Assembly (NCBI GenBank): GCA_963728535.1
Contig: CAVSKK010000001.1
Coordinates: 1,674,001-1,738,000, forward strand
Source of the DNA: VAXT01 sp963728535
GTDB lineage: Bacteria > Actinomycetota > Thermoleophilia > Gaiellales > Gaiellaceae
DNA: 64,000 nt
Direction of reading: 5' to 3'
The notes under the pieces are model-generated. The model made no database searches, was not told the origin of the DNA, and was given only the letters and a program-made list of their open reading frames with translations. This document shows positions 42,989 to 50,504 of the stretch, one piece after another (within the stretch, counting starts at the first letter, position 1; the number at the start of each line of letters is the position of its first letter). A program made the translations under genes and the position numbers.

Positions 42989-43059
42989 TGGGGGTGCTCG
43001 GAATCGAACCGAGACCGACAGATTAAAAGTCTGCTGCCCGACCTTCGGGCCACACCCCC
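42989..43059 (-). tRNA. tRNA-Lys (anticodon TTT) with an unusual D arm
   Basis: 71 nt. Acceptor GGGGGTG/CACCCCC, anticodon loop CTTTTAA (stem GCAGA/TCTGT), T arm CTCGGTTCGATTCCGAG. The D arm reads GCCCGAAGGTCGGGC, a short loop with a strong stem and without the usual AGC-type start. Everything else fits. Confidence 0.85.
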
Positions 43060-43227
43060 GAGTGGACTGTAATCGACGATAGAAGGCATCGTAGAGCGAG
43101 AATCCTAGCGCTGTCCGCAGCCGTCTGCGAACATGTGTTCTCAATGGCAGAACGTGTGCCTCCCCCAACGCCACTCGTGCCGAGAACTGGACGGCCACCG
43201 GCCTCGCGGCGGACATGTCCCGTCGAG

Positions 43228-43380
43228 ATGCGCACGTGCACGGTGCATGGGCCCACCGAGTTCGCGCGGTACTCAGGTGGTCGAGGGAGGCGGCGATGGC
43301 GGTGCAAGCGGTGCGTCGGGGAGGCCGTTACTCGGAGGCTCCAAAAGGTCAAGCGCGTGCTCGTCGAGGAAGCCGGAGGG
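43228..43380 (+). pseudogene. Truncated HNH-type zinc-ribbon gene (N-terminal remnant)
   Basis: 51 recognisable residues: RTCTVHGPTEFARYSGG, then WRCKRCVGEAVTRRLQKVKR and VLVEEAGG. This is the N-terminal zinc-ribbon region (C4-x2-H7...C26-x2-C29) of small actinobacterial HNH-nuclease-like proteins, which should continue with a second CxxC and an HH motif. Here homology stops after EEAGG, and the frame runs on to 43512 only as antisense of the neighbouring gene. The frame is also open upstream from 43135. It lies next to a tRNA cluster, a usual place for gain and loss of DNA. Confidence 0.6.
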
Positions 43381-43903
43381 TCACCGGCTCAGGCGGCGGC
43401 CGTCCAGGGCGTTGATATCGCGTCATCCAGTAGTCGACCAGCCAGCGACGCCCAGCTCCCTTGCCGTGACGACGCAACCCGATCTCGAAGACTTCGGGCC
43501 GTTTCCGCATAGGCCCCAGAACGACATCGAGGAGAAGCTCACTCCCATGCGCATGAACCTCGGCGACCGAGAGGCGAATGCCGTTCCTGGTGATCGGCGA
43601 TGACGTGGGCACGACAGGGATGTCACCCGTCGCCCACTCCCTCTTCGTGAGCTCGGACCTACCCGGAAAGCTCAGGTCGACGAGCTTCCACGACGTGCCC
43701 GTGTTCTTCCGTACGACGGCGGTGAGGATGAACTTCTCCGCGACCAGCCGCGCCCTTCGGTCGAAAGACTGGTTGGCCTGCGGCTCGTCCACCTGCGGGT
43801 TGCTCCGCTTGCCTGCGCTGTTCGATGATCGGAGGTGGCCGCCCAGCAAGGCTACGGCGCCGATCGTGACCAGGATGGCACCGAGCCGTAGAGCGGTCCT
43901 CAC
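43349..43903 (-). CDS. Membrane-anchored exported protein of unknown function
   Basis: 184 residues. One N-terminal hydrophobic segment (LGAILVTIGAVALLGGHL) works as anchor or signal. The rest is a soluble domain with ARLVAEKFILTAVVRKNTG, SWKLVDLSFPG and RRWLVDYWMTRYQRPGRPP, a pattern that suggests an NTF2-like or conjugation-TcpC-like alpha/beta domain, but no firm family. The last ten or so codons are antisense to a broken HNH gene, so the natural 3' end may have been lost at the same junction. Confidence 0.65.
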   Translation of the reverse strand: MRTALRLGAILVTIGAVALLGGHLRSSNSAGKRSNPQVDEPQANQSFDRRARLVAEKFILTAVVRKNTGTSWKLVDLSFPGRSELTKREWATGDIPVVPTSSPITRNGIRLSVAEVHAHGSELLLDVVLGPMRKRPEVFEIGLRRHGKGAGRRWLVDYWMTRYQRPGRPPPEPVTLRLPRRARA

Positions 43904-43998
43904 ACCGGACTAGACGACTCCGTGGAGTCGAGGTTAGGCGCGTCTGTAGATCAGGTTCGGCAGTTCGTGTTGGAGGCCTCGCGTCTTAGACTCAGGTC

Positions 43999-44427
43999 AT
44001 GGCCGAATTGCCCCTGACCGGACGTTGCCTCTGCGGCGGCGTTCGCTTCGAGGTGACCGAGCCGCCGGTTACTGCCAGCTACTGCCATTGCACCCGCTGC
44101 CAGCGACGCACCGGGACTGCGGCATCGGTGCAGGTGCGAATCGTCCCCGGCTCGCTGCAAGTCACCGCCGGCGAAGAGCTCCTGCGCGCCTTCAAGCCGG
44201 AAGACGGGTTCCCGAAGTTCTTCTGCTCCGCATGCGGATCCGCGCTGTGGAGCAGCCTGCCGAAGACGGGCGAGCCCGTGGGAGTCCGCTTCGCCGCGTT
44301 CGACGGCGATCCCGGCGTCAGGCCCGCGCACAGGCAGTTCGTCGACTATGCGGCCGCCTGGGAGCCGATTCCGGACGACGGACTGCCGCGCTATCCGGAG
44401 CGCCCTCCGCCTCAAGGCTCTCGCTAG
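43999..44427 (+). CDS. GFA/CENP-V family zinc protein
   Basis: 142 residues. The family of glutathione-dependent formaldehyde-activating enzyme-like proteins binds zinc through conserved cysteines: GRCLCGGVRFEV, SYCHCTRCQRRTG and FFCSACGSALWSS are all present. Most family members do not have proven formaldehyde activity. It lies 9 bases before the DUF1361 gene on the same strand. Length is normal. Confidence 0.9.
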   Translation: MAELPLTGRCLCGGVRFEVTEPPVTASYCHCTRCQRRTGTAASVQVRIVPGSLQVTAGEELLRAFKPEDGFPKFFCSACGSALWSSLPKTGEPVGVRFAAFDGDPGVRPAHRQFVDYAAAWEPIPDDGLPRYPERPPPQGSR

Positions 44428-44436
44428 GCTGAGCAG

Positions 44437-45105
44437 ATGAGCAATCGGCGTCTTGCCATCCTGGCATCGCTCGCCGGGCTTTCCGCCCTGGTCGTCGCGA
44501 TGGTCGCCGTCCGTGTTGTCTACACCGGCAACGGCCAATACATCTCGATCCTGTGGAACCTCTTCCTCGCGTGGATCCCGTTCGTGCTCGCACTCCACGT
44601 CTACGAGGGGTATCAGCGCCGCGCCTCAGCCCTGTCGCTCTGGGCGGGAGGCCTGCTCTGGCTCGTGTTCTTCCCGAACGCCCCCTACATCGTCACCGAC
44701 CTCAAGTACCTCCGGACGTGGAGCGGTGCGCCAATCTGGTACGACGCCGTGCTCCTTTCGGCCGCCGCCGGAGCTGGTCTTCTGCTCGGTTTCGCCTCGC
44801 TCTACGCGATGCAGGCCGTGATTCGCCGAGCGCTGGGAACCCTCAGCGCATGGCTCTTCGTCGTCGGCGTGCTCGGGCTGAGCTCCTTCGGCGTCTACCT
44901 CGGCCGCATCCAGCGTTGGAACTCCTGGGACGTCTTCACGCGACCCCGCGTCCTGGCCGCCGACCTGTGGTCCGGGCTCGAGAGCCCGCTCGAGCACCCA
45001 AAGGTGATCGCCGGGACGATCGTCTTCGCCGTCTTCCTCGGAGCGACCTATCTGATCTTCTACGCCCTGGCCGGTAGGGGCGTCGAGGAGCGGGCCAGGC
45101 GCTGA
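44437..45105 (+). CDS. DUF1361 family membrane protein
   Basis: 222 residues with about six membrane segments. The family mark is the loop WLVFFPNAPYIVTDLKYL with the P-N-A-P-Y pattern, followed by WYDAVLLSAAAGAGLLLGF and FGVYLGRIQRWNSWD. DUF1361 proteins are common in actinobacteria and firmicutes and have no known function. Probably co-transcribed with the upstream GFA gene. Confidence 0.85.
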   Translation: MSNRRLAILASLAGLSALVVAMVAVRVVYTGNGQYISILWNLFLAWIPFVLALHVYEGYQRRASALSLWAGGLLWLVFFPNAPYIVTDLKYLRTWSGAPIWYDAVLLSAAAGAGLLLGFASLYAMQAVIRRALGTLSAWLFVVGVLGLSSFGVYLGRIQRWNSWDVFTRPRVLAADLWSGLESPLEHPKVIAGTIVFAVFLGATYLIFYALAGRGVEERARR

Positions 45106-45109
45106 GAGC

Positions 45110-46777
45110 CTAGACCGACGCCACGCTCGGACGCAGTCCTCCGAGCCGGCTCGAGACGATCGCGTCTGCGGCTTCGCGGCTCGCAGCGTGACCCGTGACC
45201 GCGCTCAGGAACTCGTCGCGGTCGAGCGCGTACAGCTCGGAATCCGTCCTGGCTTTCACCGTCGCCGTTCGCGGCACGTCGCGCAGCAGGGCGATCTCGC
45301 CGAAGTGGTCGCCGGGGCCCATCGTGGAGATCTGTTCGCCGTCGACGAAGACGTCGGCCTCGCCGGAGGCAATGACGTAGAAGCGAACACCGGGCTCGCC
45401 CTGCCGGACGACCTCGCTGCCGGCTGTGGCGCGCACCGGGACGAGGTGCGACGCGAGCTGGTCGATCGCAGGCGCGGGCAACGGCTTGAAGAGCGGGATC
45501 GCCCTTAGGAGCGCCAGCTCCGTGGTGGGCGCGAGCGCCTCGGCGTCGAGGGCACGGATCCGGCCCCACAGGAGAACTGCCAGCACGGGCAGGATCGCTC
45601 CCGTGACGACCATCGCCCAGCGAATGCCGATCGTTCCCGTCATCAACGGCGCAACGATGCCACCGATTCCGAGCGTGGCGACGAAGACGCTTTGCACCAC
45701 GCCGAACACGCGGGTGAGCACTTCGTCGGGAACCGTGCGCTGGAGAAGCGTCAGGGCGGCGACGTCGACGACGGTGTTCCCGATGCCCACGAGCCCGAGC
45801 AGGACGAGCGCGACCGTCGCGTTGGGGAAAACGCCGACGAGCGCGATCGGGAAGCCCCAGAGGATGAGCCCGAGCCCGAAATCGGAGGCGAGCCGCTGCC
45901 GGCCGACGAGGGCGAATGCGGCCAAGGCGCCGAAGAGGCCGCCGACGCCGACGGCCGAGTTCAGGAATCCGACGCCCGCCGCGCCGAGGTCGAGCAGCTC
46001 GAGCGCCGCGACGACGATCAGGACGTTGAGCGCCCCGGCGATCAGCGTCTGGGCGCCGTAGAGGCCGATGATGAGGCGCAGGTTGCGATCTCCGCCGATC
46101 GCGCTGAAGCCGGCGAAGAACTCTCGGAAAAAGCCCTCTTCGCGTGGCGCGCGCTCTCCCAGGCCCTCGACCTTGATTCCGGCGACGAGCAGCGCCGCGA
46201 GCACGAACGCGCCGGTGGCCGCTGCGAACACGGTCTCGGCGTTCGTAGCCGCAAGCAGGAGGCCGCCGATAGCCGGGCCGAGGAAGATGCCGGAGCTTTC
46301 GATCGTCGTCACGACGAGATTCGCCGCGGTCAGCTCTTCCGTCGTCCGCGCGAGCTGCGGGAGCAGGGCGGACTGCATCGGGCGCACCATGCTCGCGGAC
46401 AGCGCGACGCCGCCGGCAAGCGTGTAGACGAGCCAGATCGGGCTACCGGCGAAGAGCGCGACAGCGGTCGCACCCATGAACGCGGCCCGGCCGAGCGAGA
46501 TGACGAACATGACGCGCTCACGGCGGTACCGGTCGCCGAGCATGCCCGCGAAGGGCGCCGCCACGAAGGCAGGGAGCACGCGAACGAGCCCGACGAGACC
46601 AACCGCCGCCGCCCCTCCCTCCTCATAGGCGTAGACGGAGAGGGCGATGATGAATGCCCAGTACGCGGTGATCGCGAATCCCCAGGCGAGCTCGACGCGC
46701 AGCAGGCCCGGATTCGTGAAAACGGCCTTGAACGCGTCGAGCGACTCTCGAAACCGCTCACCAAAAGAGCCCGGCAC
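45110..46777 (-). CDS. MFS transporter fused to a cyclic-nucleotide-binding domain
   Basis: 555 residues. Residues 1-400 form a 12-segment major facilitator protein with the loop 2-3 motif GMLGDRYRRERVMF. The C-terminal 130 residues are a cNMP-binding domain: LFKPLPAPAIDQLASHLVPV, RQGEPGVRFYVIASGEADVF and the phosphate cassette FGEIALLRDVPRTATV (F-G-E-x-A-L-x5-R-x-A), all intact. Transport could therefore be gated by cAMP or cGMP. The substrate is unknown. The gene is divergent from the repeat-peptide gene, 104 bases away. Confidence 0.85.
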   Translation of the reverse strand: MPGSFGERFRESLDAFKAVFTNPGLLRVELAWGFAITAYWAFIIALSVYAYEEGGAAAVGLVGLVRVLPAFVAAPFAGMLGDRYRRERVMFVISLGRAAFMGATAVALFAGSPIWLVYTLAGGVALSASMVRPMQSALLPQLARTTEELTAANLVVTTIESSGIFLGPAIGGLLLAATNAETVFAAATGAFVLAALLVAGIKVEGLGERAPREEGFFREFFAGFSAIGGDRNLRLIIGLYGAQTLIAGALNVLIVVAALELLDLGAAGVGFLNSAVGVGGLFGALAAFALVGRQRLASDFGLGLILWGFPIALVGVFPNATVALVLLGLVGIGNTVVDVAALTLLQRTVPDEVLTRVFGVVQSVFVATLGIGGIVAPLMTGTIGIRWAMVVTGAILPVLAVLLWGRIRALDAEALAPTTELALLRAIPLFKPLPAPAIDQLASHLVPVRATAGSEVVRQGEPGVRFYVIASGEADVFVDGEQISTMGPGDHFGEIALLRDVPRTATVKARTDSELYALDRDEFLSAVTGHAASREAADAIVSSRLGGLRPSVASV

Positions 46778-46881
46778 CGGCGAAAGAATGACACCCGCCT
46801 TTGCCTTTTTGAAGGAATGCGGGAAGATTTCTTCTCAGCCATCCGTCATGTACACAAGAATTCGACCGAAGGGAGCACGGA

Positions 46882-47100
46882 ATGTCAGATCGAGAGCGCA
46901 CCTCAGAGGGCGACATCGAGAAGACGAGCGAGGGCGACGTCGAGAGCCACGTCCTCCACCCGAAGACCAGCGAGGGCCGCGCATCGGAAGGCCGGGCCTC
47001 GGAAGGCCGGGCCTCCGAAGGCCGAGCCTCGGAGGGCGAGACCTCCGACGGCGATGACGTCGAGGGCCACGTCCTCCACCCGAAGACCTCCGAGGGCTAG
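46882..47100 (+). CDS. 72-residue acidic repeat peptide
   Basis: Starts at ATG six bases after AAGGGAG, a strong ribosome site, and ends just before a terminator hairpin, so it looks like a real expressed gene. It is almost wholly repeats: TSEG-type tetrapeptides, two copies of DVE(S/G)HVLHPKTSEG (residues 19-32 and 59-72) and four RASEG units (33-52). It is hydrophilic and very rich in Glu, Ser and Gly, with no signal peptide and no cysteine. The D-V-E-x-H motif resembles that in other short uncharacterised actinobacterial proteins (from memory). It is flanked by an MFS-cNMP gene and by GAF and intracellular protease genes. Function unknown. Confidence 0.8.
   Translation: MSDRERTSEGDIEKTSEGDVESHVLHPKTSEGRASEGRASEGRASEGRASEGETSDGDDVEGHVLHPKTSEG
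46978..47037 (+). repeat. Four 15-base tandem repeats encoding RASEG
   Basis: Units at 46978, 46993, 47008 and 47023 differ by only a few silent bases. Together with a 42-base direct repeat (46936-46977 and 47056-47097) they make up most of the small gene. Confidence 0.9.
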
Positions 47101-47121
47101 AAACCCCGAAGAGAAAGAGTT

Positions 47122-47148
47122 ACGAGGGCGGCTAGTAGCCGCCCTCGT
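47122..47148. terminator. Bidirectional hairpin terminator
   Basis: Twelve-base perfect arms ACGAGGGCGGCT / AGCCGCCCTCGT with loop AGT, followed on the + strand by TGCGTTT. It lies 21 bases after the repeat-peptide stop and includes the stop end of the converging GAF gene. Confidence 0.8.
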
Positions 47149-47785
47149 TGCGTTTGAGGACGTCGTCCAGAGCTCCGAGCAGCTTCAGGCCTGCCTCCCG
47201 TTGCTCGTCCTGGAGCCCGTCCACCGTCGTCGCGAGGCGCGCGACGATGTCCGACCCCTCCCCGCTCTCGGCGAGCACCCTCTCGGCTTTCCGCGCCCGA
47301 CGCAGGAGATCGAGCGCGATCGCGGCCTGGTTCGCAAAGAGCCCGAGCACATCCATCTCGACGAGCGAGAACTGGCTCCGCGCAGGGCGGTCGAGCACCT
47401 CGAGCACGCCCAGCACCTGCTCGTCGTAGAGCAGGGGCACCGCCATCAGGCCCTTCGGCACGAAACCCGTGCTCTCGGCGACGGCCTGTGAGAAGCGCGG
47501 GTCCTGGCTCACGTCCTCGATGACGAGCGACTGGCGGGTGACGAGGACCCAGCCCGCGACGCCCGTGCTCGACGGGAACCGCTGCCCGACGAGGGTCTCT
47601 GCGCCTTCGCCCGCAACGGCCTCGAAAACGAGCTCATCCGCCTCCTCGTCCAGGAGAAAGATCGAGGATGCCTTCGCCCCGAAGATCGCCCGGGCCACCT
47701 CGACGACCGACTGGAGCAAGGCGCGGAACGACTCCTCCGAGCCGACGACTCCTGCAGCGACTGCCGCCTTCAGCTCGTCGCTCAC
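47132..47785 (-). CDS. GAF-domain protein
   Basis: 217 residues from GTG at 47785, preceded by GGGAGG and overlapping the protease stop by GTGA; further upstream codons are antisense or shadow of the protease gene. A single GAF domain at about 25-170: AIFGAKASSIFLLDEEADEL, FPSSTGVAGWVLVTRQSLVIEDV, MAVPLLYDEQVLGVLEVLDR and LGLFANQAAIAL. The C-terminal 50 residues are helical, possibly a coiled coil (EAGLKLLGALDDVLKRNE). There is no output domain, so it may act by binding a small ligand and a partner. Coupled to an intracellular subtilase gene. Confidence 0.85.
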   Translation of the reverse strand: MSDELKAAVAAGVVGSEESFRALLQSVVEVARAIFGAKASSIFLLDEEADELVFEAVAGEGAETLVGQRFPSSTGVAGWVLVTRQSLVIEDVSQDPRFSQAVAESTGFVPKGLMAVPLLYDEQVLGVLEVLDRPARSQFSLVEMDVLGLFANQAAIALDLLRRARKAERVLAESGEGSDIVARLATTVDGLQDEQREAGLKLLGALDDVLKRNEGGY

Positions 47786-48642
47786 CGTCCACCTCCCACG
47801 TTCGACGAGACCAGATGGAGCACGCTCTTCAGCTGAAACGGGGTCATGTCCGGATACTTCCCGAGGATGAGCGCGCAGAGGCCGGACATGTGGGGCGTCG
47901 CGAAGCTGTTGCCCGTGCAGCGGATGCTGGCACCCCCGGACCATGCCACCTCGACGTCGACGCCGCGGGCGAAGAACTCAACCGGCGGGTCGGGGTTGTA
48001 GTAGAAGGTGAGCGGATCGGCCTCTTCGTGGCTCCCGACGGAGATCACCGAGGAGAAGCGCCACGGATAGCTTTCGACAGGCATGTTGTGGGCGGAGGCG
48101 ACGAGCACGTTGCGGTTGAAGTACGCCGTGTCCGTGAGCTCGTGGAGGATGCCCGAAAACTGGCGCTTGGTCGTCGAGAGGCTCATGTTGATGATGTTGA
48201 AGCCCTGCTCCACGGCCCATCGAAGCCCGGCGAGGAGCACGCCGCCGCTGCCGGTGAACCCGGCTCCCAGCACGCGAACGCTCACGAGCTCGCAGTCCGG
48301 CGCGAGCGAACGCACGATCCCTGCGCAGGCCGTCCCGTGGCCGCAGAGGTCGCCCTCGAGGTCGTCCGAGACAACGGCCTCGCCCTCGTCGTCGACGGAG
48401 ACGGCGACCGAGCGCTGCACCTCGCCGACGAGCGGATGGCCGGCTTCGACGCCGCTGTCGAGGATGCAGACGCTGATGCCCTGGCCCGTGGAGCCGCCCC
48501 AGGCCCACTCGCGCGTCAGCTCTCCCGGCCACTCGAAGGGAAGCGTGATGCTCTCTGCGCCCTCTGCCGGCAGGCTCCAGGCCGGGCGCAGCTCCTCCGG
48601 CACCTCCTGCTGTTCGTCGGGGGTCTCAGCGGAAGGTGTCAT
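47782..48642 (-). CDS. Subtilisin-family protease without signal peptide
   Basis: 286 residues, compact. The triad is complete: D62 (VCILDSGVEAGHP), H102 (CGHGTACAGIV) and S246 (TGNSFATPHMSG), with oxyanion N186 in VASAHNMP instead of the usual AAGN. No signal peptide and no propeptide: residues 1-50 are acidic and proline-rich. It is thus predicted to work in the cytoplasm, like subtilases that process peptide precursors. It is cotranslated with the GAF gene, and the pair converges on the repeat-peptide gene. The substrate is unknown. Confidence 0.88.
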   Translation of the reverse strand: MTPSAETPDEQQEVPEELRPAWSLPAEGAESITLPFEWPGELTREWAWGGSTGQGISVCILDSGVEAGHPLVGEVQRSVAVSVDDEGEAVVSDDLEGDLCGHGTACAGIVRSLAPDCELVSVRVLGAGFTGSGGVLLAGLRWAVEQGFNIINMSLSTTKRQFSGILHELTDTAYFNRNVLVASAHNMPVESYPWRFSSVISVGSHEEADPLTFYYNPDPPVEFFARGVDVEVAWSGGASIRCTGNSFATPHMSGLCALILGKYPDMTPFQLKSVLHLVSSNVGGGR

Positions 48643-48651
48643 GGCTCGATG

Positions 48652-49242
48652 CTACTGAGCCGCCTTCAGGGCGCGCTCGGAAGCTTCTGCGGCAACGGCG
48701 ACGAGTGTCTGGACATGACGCACGCGCGGGTCGTCTGCGGTCGCGCCCAGGTTGATCTCGACGAGCTTCGCCGCGGCGCGGGCGCCACCCTCTGCGAGCA
48801 AGGATGCGGCAGCCGCGTCGGCTCGCACCTCGGGATTGCCGTTCTCGACGAGTAGCGCGGCGAGGCAGGCGAGGTCGGAGCCGGTTTCCGCGATCTTGAG
48901 CGGGATCTCGGCAGCGCGCTCGAGCGCCGCCCGGAGCTGCTGGTCGCGATAGCGCTCCTCCAGCGCTTCGCGGCGTCGGAGCGCGGTCAGCGCCTCGCGG
49001 TAGACCTCGGCATCCTCCTGCGCAAGCGGCGTGACCCGCGCCCGGAACGCCTCGGCCTGGCCGATGGCGCCGCCGGCCTCAGGCCAGTACTCCTTCGATG
49101 CTCGCGCGACCATGGCCACGAGACCTGCAGCCATGGCGACGACGATCGCCGCAGCCGAGCCCGCGCCCGGAGCGGGCCCTTCGCCGGCCAGCGTGTCGAG
49201 GAACTCGCGGAGCGGCGCGTCGAGGAGGTTGTCGCCAACCAT
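48652..49242 (-). CDS. Cyclodeaminase/cyclohydrolase family protein (FTCD_C)
   Basis: 196 residues of the all-helical formimidotetrahydrofolate cyclodeaminase family. Family marks: LREFLDTLAGEGPAPGAGSAAA near the N-terminus, ALTALRR, and IAETGSDLACLAALLVENGNPEVRADAAAASLLAEGGARAA at 118-158. The family turns 5-formimino-THF into methenyl-THF or does related methenyl-THF cyclohydrolase chemistry. In this window it is close to a methyltransferase/MTHFR gene, so a one-carbon role fits. The typical motif regions are intact. Confidence 0.85.
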   Translation of the reverse strand: MVGDNLLDAPLREFLDTLAGEGPAPGAGSAAAIVVAMAAGLVAMVARASKEYWPEAGGAIGQAEAFRARVTPLAQEDAEVYREALTALRRREALEERYRDQQLRAALERAAEIPLKIAETGSDLACLAALLVENGNPEVRADAAAASLLAEGGARAAAKLVEINLGATADDPRVRHVQTLVAVAAEASERALKAAQ

Positions 49243-49268
49243 CGTTGGCGATTCTCTCGCAGCCGCGG

Positions 49269-49529
49269 CTACAAGGAGAGGCGTGCGCGCACTGCTTCGG
49301 CCAGCGCAGGATCCGACTCGAATCCTGCCACCTCGAGCGCCTGCTCGAGGTCGGCGATCAGCGCCTCACGAAAGGCCTGATCTGCGCGAGCCCGCTCGAC
49401 GATGTCGTCGAGCCCTCGCCGCGCGAGCGGGATCTCCTGCGCAGCTTGCACCCAGGCCTGAGGCGGCGCGGGCAGCGTGCGAAGGCGATTCGCCAGGGTT
49501 TCCTCGTCGTAGTTCTGCATAGCCGTCAA
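49269..49529 (-). CDS. Small protein coupled to an ECF sigma factor
   Basis: 86 residues from TTG overlapping the sigma stop (TTGA), or 83 from ATG at 49520. Helical, acidic, with LRTLPAPPQAWVQAAQEIPLAR and ADQAFREALIADLEQALEVAG. No membrane segment. Its position directly after the sigma gene is that of an anti-sigma or co-regulator, but it lacks the usual zinc-finger H-x3-C-x2-C. I do not recognise a family. Confidence 0.7.
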   Translation of the reverse strand: MTAMQNYDEETLANRLRTLPAPPQAWVQAAQEIPLARRGLDDIVERARADQAFREALIADLEQALEVAGFESDPALAEAVRARLSL

Positions 49530-50080
49530 CCACCAGACTCCGCAAGCTGCGGGTTTCTTCCCTCGATCTCGCTCCGGAGTTTTGCCAGGCAGCGGGAGAT
49601 GCGGCTTGCAATGGTGCCTGCAGGGATGTCGAGCGCCTCAGCAATGCTCCGATAGCTCTCGTCGCGGGCGAAGAAGCGGTCGAGGATCTCGCGACAGTTG
49701 TCCGGAAGCTCGGCGAGCGCCTCGTGCACGGCGAGCGCTTCGTCCAGATTCGCGATCGTCTCGTCCACGCCCGACGGCTCGGGCAGGTCACCCACCTGCT
49801 CGCGCGCGCCGGCGCGTAGCGTGTCGAGGCAGAGCCGCCGCGTGAGCTGTCCGAGCCACGGCCGGATCGCGCTGTCGTCGCGCAGCTTGGGGAGATTCTC
49901 GTAGGCGCGGGCGAAGACCTCCTGGAACACGTCCTCGGCGTCGGACTGCGGAAGTCGGAACGCCTGCACCGCGATTGCGTAGACGTAGCGGGAGAAGCGC
50001 TCGACGAGCTCTCGCCAGGCATCGTCATCCCCTTCACGACAGCGGGCGACGAGCTGCGCGTCAGTCTCGAGAACGTGCAC
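49526..50080 (-). CDS. ECF-type RNA polymerase sigma factor
   Basis: 184 residues. Sigma region 2 at about 25-90: ELVERFSRYVYAIAVQAFRL, SDAEDVFQEVFARAYENLP, RPWLGQLTRRLCLDTLR. Sigma region 4 at about 125-175: LPDNCREILDRFFARDESYR and IAEALDIPAGTIASRISRCL. The linker holds E-P-S-G. It starts with GTG. No target promoter is evident. It forms a two-gene unit with the small downstream gene. Confidence 0.92.
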   Translation of the reverse strand: MHVLETDAQLVARCREGDDDAWRELVERFSRYVYAIAVQAFRLPQSDAEDVFQEVFARAYENLPKLRDDSAIRPWLGQLTRRLCLDTLRAGAREQVGDLPEPSGVDETIANLDEALAVHEALAELPDNCREILDRFFARDESYRSIAEALDIPAGTIASRISRCLAKLRSEIEGRNPQLAESGG

Positions 50081-50151
50081 CGCCCCGAATCAAAGCGTAC
50101 TGAGCCACCGGAGGGAAGCCGGCCGCTCTGCGAACCTCGGTTTCGCCCGGC

Positions 50152-50436
50152 CTAGAGGAGAATCCGCGCGGCGACGGCGGGCGGACAGCCACGCTCCGCG
50201 GTCAGGCAACGGGCGAGCTGCAGGTCTACGTGCTTCGCACGGGCGAGGTCCATGGCGTCCTCGACCTCGTAACCGTGACCGATGAGCTGCTCGAATCGCC
50301 AGGCGAGTAGGTCAAGCTCCTCACGGGTGAGTTCCTCGTTCGGATCGAGCGTCTCGAGAATGGCGAGCCCGACCTGGAGAGAGGTGAGATCTTCGCGTGG
50401 CGTCATTGCTCTGTTTGCTTCGGTCGAATCGCCCAT
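50152..50436 (-). CDS. Small helical protein of unknown function
   Basis: 94 residues from ATG at 50436, 84 from an inner ATG. It looks helical: LTSLQVGLAILETLDPNEEL, LDLLAWRFEQLIGHGYEVED, AMDLARAKHVDLQLARCL. Frame extension upstream is probably not coding, because it runs into the divergent SDR promoter region. No family recognised. Confidence 0.6.
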   Translation of the reverse strand: MGDSTEANRAMTPREDLTSLQVGLAILETLDPNEELTREELDLLAWRFEQLIGHGYEVEDAMDLARAKHVDLQLARCLTAERGCPPAVAARILL

Positions 50437-50504
50437 GACCTTGATGGGACTCCGAGGCCACGGGCCTGGGACCTCGCGCAACCGCCGTCTGTAGCCTCTC
50501 GCCC

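Noticed and set aside
42749..43390. A tRNA-integrated genomic island
   Set aside because: No integrase, no visible direct repeat of a tRNA 3' end, only one broken small gene.
46978..47097. CRISPR-like or VNTR element without coding role
   Set aside because: All repeats keep the frame of an ORF with a good RBS, and changes are mostly silent.
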